A DNA stretch of 64,000 bases from Linnemannia hyalina (lineage: Eukaryota; Mortierellomycota; Mortierellomycetes; Mortierellales; Mortierellaceae), in NCBI GenBank assembly GCA_019671135.1, contig JAHRHY010000004.1, forward strand, positions 1,302,001-1,366,000. The letters are read 5' to 3'. A model generated the notes under the pieces. That model saw nothing but the letters and a program-made list of their open reading frames with translations. It had not been told where the DNA came from and ran no database searches. A program made the translations under genes and the position numbers. Shown in pieces: positions 13,352 to 23,324 of the stretch. Each line of letters begins with the position of its first letter. Within the stretch, counting starts at the first letter, position 1.

Positions 13352-13832
13352 ATATTCTTCAACGAATGCATGCCAAAAGCAATCGATGGATAGTAAAACA
13401 ACAACAACAACAACAACCTTTTTTTTTTAGCCACATTCTGTCGTTATGGGTATGGGTATGTGCACCTTGCCTTGCTTGTTTTACCTCGGTGTGTCTCTCT
13501 TTGACCCGAAAGCAAACCAGCGGGCTCACCTCAATTTATGTACAAGGGAGAGTTCAGCCCACGAACTGTTCGACAGTCTCTCGGCCGTCTGGGCAGAAAA
13601 AGTGCTCTTCATCGACTTTTGTGCATTCACTTCTTTGTCCCTTTTCCTTCCTTACCTCCCACTCCCTACCTTCACACCTACATCCATCCCACTCTCTGCC
13701 AGTCTCACTCACCAGCGCTTTTTCATTCCTCCCCCGTCTGCCTTCAGTCCTCTGCATTCCTGCAGTTGAATCACACCTCAAACTGTACAGAAACACACAC
13801 AACCTCATATACCCCCTTTCCTCTGCACGATC
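13352..13832. other. Intergenic region between CAP and the cell-wall protein gene
   Basis: A (CAA)n run near 13399 and pyrimidine-rich sequence just upstream of the next start. The overlapping short open frames are shadows. Probably the CAP 3' UTR and the next promoter. Confidence 0.5.
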
Positions 13833-14767
13833 ATGACCCGCTTCTCCAGCTGCAGAAGCAGCAACAAAAACAACAACAACAACACTTTTCTCTTCCTCAC
13901 AACTCTCCTCTTCACCCTCCTCTCCATCCTCCTAACCTCCCACACAACTTCTGCCGGCGGCTACACCTTCCAAAACCCCACCGCCGCAACCCGCTGGTCC
14001 ACCGGCCAACCAGGCCTCATCACCATCGTATCCACTGACGCCGCCAAGGCCGACACACCCACCACCTCCCGTCTCCTCACCATCACCCTCCGCATCTCCT
14101 CTGGAGGAATCTTTGGAAGCAGTACTACTGTTGCAGTTATCAAGGATGCGTTCCAGTTGCTTGTGCCCGTTGGTTCGACGACAGGAAGTGTGACGCTCAC
14201 GATATCGGATTGGATTGTTCCGGCGACCTTGGCCGCGGGGGACAAGTATACTGTGCACCTTGCTAGGACGAAGGATGGCTTCTTTGATATCCCGGATAGC
14301 GTGGATTCTCCTACCTTCCAGATCGTCGCAGGTAAATCTTATCTACAAGTGATTGGAGGGAAAGAAGTGCTGACAGTTTTTTGTTGCTCTTTATTAATAA
14401 CTGCATCTGGTCCAGCAGACATTAATCATAATTATCCCCCTCTTTGCCACATGTAACAACTTTCATATCCTCCACAGCAAACGTAACAACCCCAACCCCA
14501 ACCCCAACGCCTACAACGACAACAACAACACCCACGCCAACACAGACCACGACCTGTAATGACATCAAGGAACAATGTGCAGCACAGAGCAAAGCCTTCC
14601 AACCGGCTTCAGGAACAAGCCCTTGCTCCTGTGGAGCTGCATTAATTGTCCCCAACATCGCCGAGAGTGCCAGCAGTGCTTCTAGTAACAAGAACACGTT
14701 CCAGAGCACCGGTGGTCCTACCACCGCCTTGGCTTTCTTGCTCCTCGTCGTCATGACCTTGTTCTAA
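13833..14767 (+). CDS. Secreted GPI-anchored protein with Kre9/Knh1-like domain
   Basis: Two exons, 13833-14331 and 14478-14767, give 262 residues. The N-terminus is a signal peptide with a strong hydrophobic core (FLFLTTLLFTLLSILL) cleaved near HTTSA-GG. The mature part opens YTFQNPTAATRWSTGQPGL, the pattern of the Kre9/Knh1-like N-terminal immunoglobulin-type domain of fungal wall proteins, and ends near SPTFQIV. A short Thr/Pro linker (TPTPTPTPTTTTTTPTPT) suitable for O-glycosylation follows. Then come a four-Cys segment (TCNDIKEQC...CSC) and a C-terminal hydrophobic tail preceded by Ser/Asn, as for a GPI attachment signal. It probably acts in the cell wall or at the outer membrane face. 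The exact role is unknown; the relation to beta-1,6-glucan is only inferred from the domain. Confidence 0.85.
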
Positions 14768-14987
14768 GGATCCTTGTCTCTCTTTTGTGCATACAAACAC
14801 AGAGTAGTAAATACCACTTTACCATTACAAAATAATACCGTCTAGACGCGCTTCATTTTACACCCATCTTCGTTTCCTGCATCACTCTTGTCAACAAAAG
14901 GAAAAGGGATGCATAAAGAAGCTAGACCCTCATTCATCCAACAGTGTTTATTTGGAAGAGAAAAAAACGATAGGAAAAAAAGAAGAG

Positions 14988-17696
14988 TTACATGTTCCAG
15001 CCACGACTGAGGTATCCATCAGTTCGAGTCCGCCGACCAAGATGCTTGGCTTCAGGTCCCAAGTCAACCCACGGCAAATTGATTCGCGCCTTCAGGAGCA
15101 TATTTCGAGCTGCAGCATCAGCATCCTCCGCGGCCGAGCTGGGCTCTGGCGGGTACTTGTAGCGAGCAGATCCACCTGCCTTTCGGTAGTGGTGCATGTC
15201 CGAGGTTTCGGTGAAATGATGGTGTCCGTTGTTGGCCGCCGGCAGCGTCAGACTCATGCCCATCACCTGGAGCTGGTCCATCTGTTGTGCAAGTCGTATC
15301 ATCCCCTGCATCGTCACTCGAGGGTTGTCCAGGATCGAAAGCTCATACAGTCGGTTGCTCCACGTGTCCTCTTCATCATCGTCCGTCCCAGCATGGTTGC
15401 CTTCCGCGCTCTCGAGATCTCGATTGATATTATCGCCTCTGGACGTCGTCTCAATCATTTTTTGAAGACTCTCGTCCGTAATCTCTGGCCACGGTCCTCG
15501 AATCATCACACGCCGCAAAGCCGGTCCGGTGACAGAAGGCAAGAGTGTCATATCACACCTTCTCGGGCTGTCCTCCCCCCCATTGCCATCGCCACGACCG
15601 CGAGGAGTCCCGCTTGGTCGGTAGAGTCGGTTCCGTGGAGCAGAGGTGTTGGTGTACGTAAGGATCGAGAAGGCGAGGTTCCGAAGGTTGGGCATGTGCC
15701 GCAACGACTCTACCTCAAACACGCTCGCAATGGGTCCCGTCAAGTCCAACTCTGTCAAACTAGGAACCTCCCATCGGATAAACAGCGACCCAGTTGCGAT
15801 CGACGGTAGAAGATTATAAAAATCCTCGTCGTCCATTCCTTGGTCCGGAGCACCATCCATGTCCTGTTGTTGTTCCTTGGGTTCCCGTCCACTACTGCCC
15901 TTCTTGCTCCTTGATTCCGAGAGAGGCTTGCCAGCAAGCAATTCCTCTGCATGATCTAGCCATTCACCGCCACCGGCTGTATACTCGATATCCGATACAA
16001 CCTCGAGCACACTCAGTGTCGTCCGAAAGCTGTAGAGCGCATCTCGGAGAATGTCAAAGACAACGTGGTCGGTAGGTCCATGGACACGTAGGTGAGAAAG
16101 ACGGACAAGAGGTCGTGGTGCCTTGAATATCTCGGGTCCGGATAGATTCATGCCACGCAACCAAGGGTAGAGTTGAGGGTCCAATGTCGTTCCATGATTG
16201 CTGCCGCTTGTCGAAGCCTTCAAGCGTTCCAGGGCTCGCTTGTGGTCGTTCCAGTCCTGAACTGCCCAAGAAAACATGTCGCCCGAGCTCGAAAACACGT
16301 CCAGACTGTGCAGCCGTCGACACCGCGAGAGAAATTCCGGCCGGCTGAACGAGTGGTCGGTGTGTGGGATGGTCACGAATCCGATCCGCAGTGACCGTAA
16401 CGACCGGACGTCGAGCGCGTCCAGTTGAGAAAGCTCCGTCCTGCCCCAGTGCACCGAGTCGATGGATTCCAGCCCAGGACCGAGTGCCAATATAAACTGA
16501 AGCGGATCAAAAGGCTGTCCTGCGAGGCGTGCGTCATCCCACAGGCTCCTGCTTGTCGCGTATGTCACATGTCGAATCGCTGCTTTCCGACTATGGACGC
16601 CCCTTCGCAAGCTCAAGATCTGTTGTCGTTCTTGGCTGTCAACGTAGCGACCGTCGTCATCCTCTGGCCTCTGGGCTTGTGCAGCAGGGAACATGGCGGC
16701 GTGATCCTTCAAAAAGTTGTACACCATCTCAAGTTCCTGGACTGACCAGACAGGATCGCGCAGCTTGATGGTTGAAAGGAGCTCGAACTGTTCCATATGT
16801 GCATGAAGATAAGGGACAACGACGATTGGACTTTGGATGTAGATCGACTCTATTTGCTTGGGGTTGTGTTGAAGGATGGACTGCTCGATCTCGCCCAGGT
16901 ACTTGTCGTATTCTCGGCGGCCCGCGCCGGGGTATATCTCCCTGAGGATGAATCCAATGGAGCGGTGGTCTTGATGGGTGTAAAAATAAAAGTAGTCCAT
17001 GAGGAGGCCAGTCTTGTTGTCGCATCTGAGACGGTTGTTGTCGTTGCTGCTGCTGCTGCTGCTGCCGCTGGCGGTAGGATTCTCGGTGTGCCAATCATCC
17101 TCAAAGGACATCAAATCCGCAGAAGGGTCTAGTTCGTGATGTGGCCGCTGTTCAAAGTCGTCATTGTCCTCCAGACTAGCAAAGTAGCTAGTGGGAGCAA
17201 GAGTCATCGAAGCAGACCAATTGTCAGGCGCCTCCAAGGAAGATTTCCGTCTTGACCAGACTGGGTTTTCGACTGGGGGGATAAGGGGTTCAATGTGCTC
17301 GAGTTCAACCGAGTCGTCCATGATGGACGCCTTTTGTTTCGTCGTTCGAAACGTGGGGGCCAAAGGTCTGATCTGCAAGTTCTGGAACAAGAGCCGCGAG
17401 AGGAGCTTTGTGCGTTCGAGGAAACGGTTCCAGCCATGGGGAGAATTGCTGACTTGGGGGCTACCCGATGTAGAGTCGGCTATGGCGGCGAGACCGAAGG
17501 GGCTCTTGTATAGGAAACGGACAGTGAGCTGGAAGAACTGTCGCGAAACAAAGAGCAGGCGGTGGAGCGAGGCGAGGTCGTGTTGGAGGAAGGCGAGGAT
17601 GATCTCGAGACATTCTGGTGGCAATGAGGCGACTGCGGATGGAGGACGAGGAGGAGGAAGGGGTGGGGGAGGGTCATGGGAGTGTGTGATGTCCAT
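14988..17696 (-). CDS. F-box protein, probably with degenerate leucine-rich repeats
   Basis: Single-exon gene of 902 residues. The start ATG at 17696 (MDITHSHD) is chosen because the F-box follows within 30 residues; the open frame extends further upstream but overlaps the neighbouring gene. The F-box is LPPECLEIILAFLQHDLASL, which would bind Skp1 in an SCF ubiquitin ligase. The rest contains repeated hydrophobic patterns such as LDALDVRSLRSLRIGF, LTELDLTGPI and LYELSILDNPRVT, typical of irregular LRRs in Mortierella F-box proteins. Acidic and poly-Ser inserts separate them. The substrate is unknown. It is convergent with the wall-protein gene and lies 173 bp downstream of the PHD gene, transcribed the same way. 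Confidence 0.85.
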   Translation of the reverse strand: MDITHSHDPPPPLPPPRPPSAVASLPPECLEIILAFLQHDLASLHRLLFVSRQFFQLTVRFLYKSPFGLAAIADSTSGSPQVSNSPHGWNRFLERTKLLSRLLFQNLQIRPLAPTFRTTKQKASIMDDSVELEHIEPLIPPVENPVWSRRKSSLEAPDNWSASMTLAPTSYFASLEDNDDFEQRPHHELDPSADLMSFEDDWHTENPTASGSSSSSSNDNNRLRCDNKTGLLMDYFYFYTHQDHRSIGFILREIYPGAGRREYDKYLGEIEQSILQHNPKQIESIYIQSPIVVVPYLHAHMEQFELLSTIKLRDPVWSVQELEMVYNFLKDHAAMFPAAQAQRPEDDDGRYVDSQERQQILSLRRGVHSRKAAIRHVTYATSRSLWDDARLAGQPFDPLQFILALGPGLESIDSVHWGRTELSQLDALDVRSLRSLRIGFVTIPHTDHSFSRPEFLSRCRRLHSLDVFSSSGDMFSWAVQDWNDHKRALERLKASTSGSNHGTTLDPQLYPWLRGMNLSGPEIFKAPRPLVRLSHLRVHGPTDHVVFDILRDALYSFRTTLSVLEVVSDIEYTAGGGEWLDHAEELLAGKPLSESRSKKGSSGREPKEQQQDMDGAPDQGMDDEDFYNLLPSIATGSLFIRWEVPSLTELDLTGPIASVFEVESLRHMPNLRNLAFSILTYTNTSAPRNRLYRPSGTPRGRGDGNGGEDSPRRCDMTLLPSVTGPALRRVMIRGPWPEITDESLQKMIETTSRGDNINRDLESAEGNHAGTDDDEEDTWSNRLYELSILDNPRVTMQGMIRLAQQMDQLQVMGMSLTLPAANNGHHHFTETSDMHHYRKAGGSARYKYPPEPSSAAEDADAAARNMLLKARINLPWVDLGPEAKHLGRRTRTDGYLSRGWNM

Positions 17697-17869
17697 GATG
17701 TCGGTGCGAATGTGCGAATTAGAGGTAATGAAGAGAAGAGTGGTGTGGTAAGAGTGACATAGTGAATTGACTGGCGCACAGACGAACACTTTATATATAT
17801 TTTTTCTATTTCTTGAAAAGAAAGAGAGCAAACAAAATTGTAGGTGATGAATACTGGATATCAAAGCCG

Positions 17870-18933
17870 TCAGTTGGACATCTCCTTCATCACACGATCG
17901 ACAATCATGTCCCGCCGCTTCGCATCCAGCGCGGGTCTGCCTCCACCTAGCAAAGCACCCGACGACGACGACGATCCACCACTCTCCGTTCCAACAATTG
18001 TGTCCCGAAGCGCCTGCACATAGTCGTCTAGTCTCTCGGCGCTCCATTCAGCATTCGATTCTCCCTGCGAGCCTCGGCGCCCCTCAGGCCCTGGAAGTCC
18101 AACAGAGACTTGCAGATACCCGAAAATGTCTCGCAGATTCTCTCTCAACGACAGGTTGCGCATCTTGTCCTGTGCATGTGTGTGCTGCAACACATCAAAC
18201 TTGTACTGCAAGTCCTGTCCTGGCTGGCCAGCTGTGTGGGGGTTGGCTTGCATCAAAGCGCCTGCAGAAGAGGTCGATGATGTGGGTGTATGCGCAGATG
18301 TTGGTGTCCCTGAGGGTGGCGTTCTGTTGTTAGTGTTGGCTGCAAGTTTCTGTTGAAGGTGCTGTTGTTGTTGGGTCATGCCTAGTAGTAGTGAACATAA
18401 CATGAAAAGTAAAGGTCAGCCTAGAACCTTTATAGAGATATTGAGTATTGGACATTTTAGTCATTATTTCGGTAGAGCTTACCTTGAATAGTGATCTCGA
18501 GCGACGAGATCTTGTTTTGTAATGACTGAATGACCGCCTGGAGCTCTCGGGTATCTTCAGTCTTGGGCGAGGAGTGTTGTCTCTCGTGCATGCGCGCTTG
18601 CAGTGGTGATCCCGCATTGGAGTAGTTTGAGAAGATGGGGCTGGGCGCTCCTGATACCGATTGTGAGTTGTTCGTCTTGAAGGCGGAAGGTTCAATAGCC
18701 TAGATGCGAAACAGTGAAAAAACCTATTAGCATGGTTGCTATCTAATGCTGTCATCCATTGCTGCCAAAAAATACGCGTTTACGACACATTAGAGCACTT
18801 ACTGGATCGGGATCAAATGCCAAGCCCTTTACGTTTCTGCCATTACTCTGACCGGGTCCATTGTTTGACGCGGTGGTGTTGATGGGCGAATAAGCTGTCG
18901 CATCAAAGGCAGGAGGGTTGATATTGTTGCTGG

Positions 18934-18997
<64 letters not shown>

Positions 18998-20734
18998 ACC
19001 GTTCCTGCTGATGCCTGGCAACTTTTGCTTAGGCTCTGCTCCTGAAGGACTACCAAGGACCGCAGTTGTGACGCCAATACCGCCCAGTGTCCGGATGGGC
19101 ATCGCGCTGAGATTGGTGACGTTGGCAAAGACACCAGAGCCTGTTCCTTGCTTCTTCTTGTTCTTGTCTAGTGTCTGGAGGAGTCGACGCCGTTGAGATT
19201 CCGCAGCTGACTCCTTGGTATTTGTCTTGGCGCTCTTGCTCACTTTCTTTTGCACAGTTGATCCTCCAAGAGAGCTTCCCAGAACAGCTTCCGTGTCGTC
19301 GACATCAATCTCCTCTGATCCCGAGCTAATGTTCCTCCTGCGCCGCCCGTTTGAATCCAGGGACCGCTTGTTCTTGGTGTGGCCCTTTGATCCGCGACTT
19401 GATGCAGCACTCGAATGTATACTTGATTTGCTCTTCAGGATATCGTCGTCTGACTCTTCCTCCATGATCACGTCCTCATCGTCATCCTCCTCCTCGTCCT
19501 CTTCCTCGTCGTTCTCGGTCTCTGAGGAGGACTCTCCGTAGTACTTGGCACGCTTTGATCGACCGGAACCGCCACCACCAGCAGAGGTTGATCGTCTGCG
19601 TTGTGCTGACTGGCTCTTCATGATTTTGTTCAGGATGACCGTATCCCGATGTACATCGCAGTAAATCTGCGCATGCTTGCCCTTGGTCACAAGAGAGTGG
19701 TCTTGAGCGCATGTAACATGCATGGCCCTGGTGCAGCTGTCGGCACCGCAGGGCGAGCAGACTCCGATATCGGTTTTGCAGAGACAGCAGATCTGCCTGC
19801 TGACGAGCGAGGTGTCGAATTCGATGGGATCCATGGCTTCGTCCAGACGTGGGTGGAAGCGTGCACAGGCTGGGTGGATGTATTGGTTGGGTATTGTTGT
19901 GCGCTTGAAAGCTCCTGAAGTTTGAGGACAGCAACAGCATGGCTATTGGTGTATGTAGATATAATGACAAGGATGAGTCCAAGGGTTACAAGGGCGACGA
20001 TGGATAAATTGGATGGTGGCATATGAAAATTTCCCATAAAGGGTTTCGTTTCACGTACTGTATTCAAGACGGGTATCCGGTCCTCACATCGTTGGCAGTA
20101 CCAATTGCCTGAAGGTACCACATCAACGCCGTAACACTCTTGATGGACGGGGATGTCGCAACCTGATGGTTCAAAAGCGAAGAAGAGAGGCGCGTGTACG
20201 TGGTGTTAGTTGAGTTGAGTTGAGGGAGGATGGTTCCACAAAACGAGGGGTAAAGAGAAGAGTATGTGTTGTGTCAGTGTCTGTGTGGACGTTTTCTTTT
20301 GCTTCGACTACGGAACTGATGGTCACAGCCCTTTCTTTTTATATTTTTTCTTTCGCTTCTTAAACAATAGTCGGAGAATGCGGTGGCGTGGCAGACGATT
20401 AATAGTTGATTGACAACAAACTCACCTGGGCCGTCGCAGAAGAGGATGGGGTTCTTCTTGAAGGATACTCCAGATCCACAGACAAGGCAGTCGGTCTACC
20501 ATGTATGTTTGTATGCATGTCAAAAGAAATAAGAAGCAGGGTTGGGGGGTGTCAGTCAAAATAAATTTGATTCTGTCGACTTCCGCTAGCATTGACCAAA
20601 ACAAATATCGTGACCGACAAAAAAAAAAAAAAAAAGGATTCGCTTTCTGTGATCACTCTCATTCAATGAACAAAAGAGAAAAGTGCATTCACCTTCTCCG
20701 GGACCGAGGACGGGGTTGATTCCTTGCTTGACAT
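17870..20734 (-). CDS. PHD finger - zinc knuckle - PHD protein, AF10/NTO1-like chromatin reader
   Basis: Six exons in minus order (20693-20734, 20426-20495, 20059-20162, 18803-19942, 18483-18699, 17870-18381) give 694 residues; the start is [10 protein letters not shown]1 has the Cys4-His-Cys3 pattern (CLVCG, FCDGPGC, VHQECYG, WYCQRCE). A zinc knuckle (CCCP...HPAC) and a second PHD (CCLC...CTRAMHVTC...C) follow, together an extended PHD as in AF10, AF17, Jade and NTO1. There is no enhancer-of-polycomb domain N-terminal to PHD1. A later leucine-rich coiled coil ([20 protein letters not shown]) recalls the Dot1-binding zipper of AF10. Acidic and poly-Asn tracts lie between. It probably reads histone H3 tails in the nucleus. 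The AF10 assignment rests on domain order and motif look only. Confidence 0.85.
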
Positions 20735-21229
20735 CGGGTATGGTATATATGGCTATCGAAGAAGAAGGAAAGAAAGAAAGAAAGAAAGAGGGAGTTAGGG
20801 TGTTGATAGAGGAGTAGCATTGATGCGCATGGTCTAGGCCTGGATTGACGACGCCAAATGTTCACATATCGAATGGCCTCTAGTACCTGTGTTTGTTCGT
20901 TGTGCTTGTTATTGTTCTTCTTGATAACGAGAGAGATGATGATGGGTATGATATGAGAGAAGAGAAGCAGGGAAAAGGCGGGTGACGATAGATGCAGATC
21001 CTTTTTTTTTGAGCAGTTGAGGTCTGAATCGAAAAAGAAAAAGAAAACGAAAACCTTCTCGGGGGGAACATCGCCAACCCGCTTTAAAGGCACTCGTCGC
21101 CCTTAAGCAATGCCGCTCCATTCCCACGTTTTATCTCTCCTGACAGCTGTTTGCCACTTCGCTTGTACCTTTTCTCCTTTGACTCTCTAGTCTCCACACC
21201 TTCCCTCACTTTCACATATATCCCTAATA
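20735..21229. other. Divergent promoter between PHD protein and acetyltransferase genes
   Basis: 495 bp separate the two start codons. The region holds a GAAA-repeat run near 20765-20788 and a T8 run at 21002. It is presumably a shared bidirectional promoter; no motif could be assigned with confidence. Confidence 0.5.
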
Positions 21230-22548
21230 ATGACTGCCGCATCCTCATTAGCCCACGACGACATTCACCTCATTCGTGCATACTCACCCGACATCATCCA
21301 GCAGACATGGTCCAACAACCGCGCGGAATGGGGACCCTCCCTCGACGAGGAGACCTACTTCGCCCGCGAGAGAATGTTGTCCAGTCAGGAGTTTACCCGT
21401 GACAACAAGCTGCAGGTCTGGATCCTCGTCCCCAAGACCTTTGATTCGGCCAACCCTCAACTCGATCAAATCCTGTCCGCAGTCGAGACCTTTGAGCGCC
21501 CTGGAATCATCGCCTCGAAGGACCAAGGTCTGAGGGATGTGCTCTCGATCAGCGTTGCCTCGGTCTTTGCTCCTGCCCACTACCGTGGACGTGGTTATGC
21601 CTCCCTGATGATGAAGTAATTCTTTTTTCTTTTAATCTCATGAATATTGTGCACCAATGATTATCCTTTCGACCGTTAATTGACTTTTTATGTGGGTCTC
21701 ATTGCATTTTTCTTTTTTCTTTCTAGGCTCCTTTGGAAAGAAATTAGCAACATGAAGAGCGTGTCATTCTCGTTCCTCTACTCGGACGTGGGGCCGACCT
21801 TCTACGGCCGTCTGGGTTGGACGCCCAAGCGCTCCGAGGAAATAGTCATCCCCACAGGACACAGCATCCAGGGTTCAGGTTCGGCTGCGATGACTGCGGA
21901 AAAGGTGACAGACTCTAATTTGTCGGAGCTCATTGCGGTGGATGCCGAGCAGGTGCGCACTCAGCTGAAGGCGCAGATCGAGACTGCTTCCCCTTCCAAG
22001 GTGTTTGTTGTCGTCACTCCAGAGCCGACCTGTGTCCTCTGGTTCCATGCTCGCGCTCGATTTGCAGCTCAACATATCCTCAAGCTGGAGCAGCACCAGA
22101 TCACGGAGTGGGGCGCCAAGCATGGAAAGAGCTTTGTGCTTTGGTTCCACGACCTGTACAAGGGGCAGTTGTTCATTATCCGCTGGCACTTGGACCCTAG
22201 TGACGGGGATGAGACCGCTCGTGCACTGATCGAGTCTGCGCAAACGGAGGCTCGGAAGTGGAATCTTTCGAAGGTTGTAATCTGGAACCCTGATCAGTCC
22301 CTGGCAGATCTGTTGCGACTGGAGATCAAGTATCGAGATAGTTCCATCCCCAGTCTGGGGCTCGTCAACTCTACTGCTGAAACCGACAATGTCGAGTGGG
22401 TCCACAACGAGAAATATTCCTGGTACGTTTCTTTTCTTGTTTTTGCTTGCTATGTACCGCACAAAAAGAGGCCCGTCTTTATTATGCGAACTTTAAGACT
22501 GGACTACTGACTCATTTTTTATCTACCCTCTCATGCCATAGGTGCTGA
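21230..22548 (+). CDS. LYC1-like GNAT-family N-acetyltransferase
   Basis: Exons 21230-21615, 21727-22422 and a 7-nt last exon 22542-22548 give 362 residues ending in Trp-Cys. The GNAT core is visible as SISVASVFAPAHYRGRGYAS, with the acetyl-CoA-binding RGRGYAS loop interrupted by an intron. FSFLYSDVGPTFYGRLGW follows, the usual beta4-alpha4 region of LYC1-type proteins. In Yarrowia LYC1 acetylates the epsilon-amino group of lysine in lysine catabolism; the substrate in this organism is not shown. The C-terminal half (HNEKYSWC end) is also typical of the family. It shares a divergent promoter with the PHD gene. The first ATG in frame is used. Confidence 0.88.
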
Positions 22549-22830
22549 ACAAGAATGGTGGCATCGAAGTCTGGCCCTTTTTTAGATATCATAATAAACG
22601 CATCCAATCACGGAGGTGCCCTTGAACGCTGTAGGTAGAGGAAGCTGCAGTGAAAAATTAGCTTCTCTGGTTTTTGGAATCTCTTTTCACCCTATTCTTT
22701 TAGAACTTACATCATTGCTTTCCTGTTTTCGTTTCGTCTTTTGTTGCCCTCACATTCTTTCAAACACAACGACAAACGTAAGCAATTGCCAAATTGTGCT
22801 TTTGTTCTACTGTTATTCACACATTGGATT
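22549..22830. other. 3' flank of the acetyltransferase gene
   Basis: AT-rich sequence with AATAAA at about 22591. No gene seen before the duplicated element that starts near 22831. Confidence 0.5.
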
Positions 22831-22957
22831 GATTGATGGCGAACGATGACCACAGATGTGGCCCAGTTCTAAAAGCGGTCTCGCCCACATGAACCTCCAA
22901 GTTGAATGGTCTGCCTTCTTGGAGTACGGGGGAACATTGCCGCCCTATGCCTCAATT
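22831..22957 (+). repeat. Copy 1 of a ~127 bp direct repeat with hairpin potential
   Basis: From GATTGATGGCGAACG to TATGCCTCAATTG, about 90% identical to the copy at 23010-23138. It can form CCACAGATGTGG and CTCCAAG...CTTGGAG hairpins, with an outer GCGG...CCGC pairing. T runs follow at 22960 and 22972. Copies differ by a 2-nt indel that breaks any shared reading frame, so coding is unlikely. Strand is assigned only from the T runs. Confidence 0.7.
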
Positions 22958-23009
22958 GGTTTTTGTCAATCCTTTTTTGCATGATTATTGTTATTTGTTT
23001 ATTTTCCTT

Positions 23010-23138
23010 GATCAATCGATGGCGAACGGTGACCACAGATGTGGTAATTCTAAAAGCGGTCGGGCCCACATGAACCTCCGAGTTGAATGATCGACCTTCT
23101 TGGAGGACGGGGGAACATTGCCGCCCTATGCCTCATTG
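23010..23138 (+). repeat. Copy 2 of the ~127 bp direct repeat
   Basis: Same element as 22831-22957, about 180 bp downstream. The stem CTCCGAG...CTTGGAG keeps pairing through a G-U where copy 1 has A-U. A T7 run follows at 23150. No match to 5S rRNA, tRNA, U1, U2, U4, U5 or U6 is evident to me. Confidence 0.7.
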
Positions 23139-23324
23139 TTCTTTGTAGACTTTTTTTGAGTAATTGAAGAGGCTTGACAGATTCTTCTAACAATATGGCT
23201 AACGCAATCGTCGGGGAGCACTTCATCTTGGGTTTCTGTATCGTAATAGAAACTGCGGCAGAGCTAGCCTTAATACAAGTCCATTCGAATAATTTACACC
23301 TCGTCGTTCTTTGTCAACAGATCT

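Noticed and set aside
13538..14038. 166-residue frame overlapping the wall-protein start
   Set aside because: Out of frame with the signal-peptide protein and without motifs.
14952..15809. 285-residue frame on the + strand
   Set aside because: Antisense shadow of the F-box gene.
22869..23069. 66-residue - strand frame across both repeat copies
   Set aside because: The two copies differ by a 2-nt indel, so the frame is not conserved between them.
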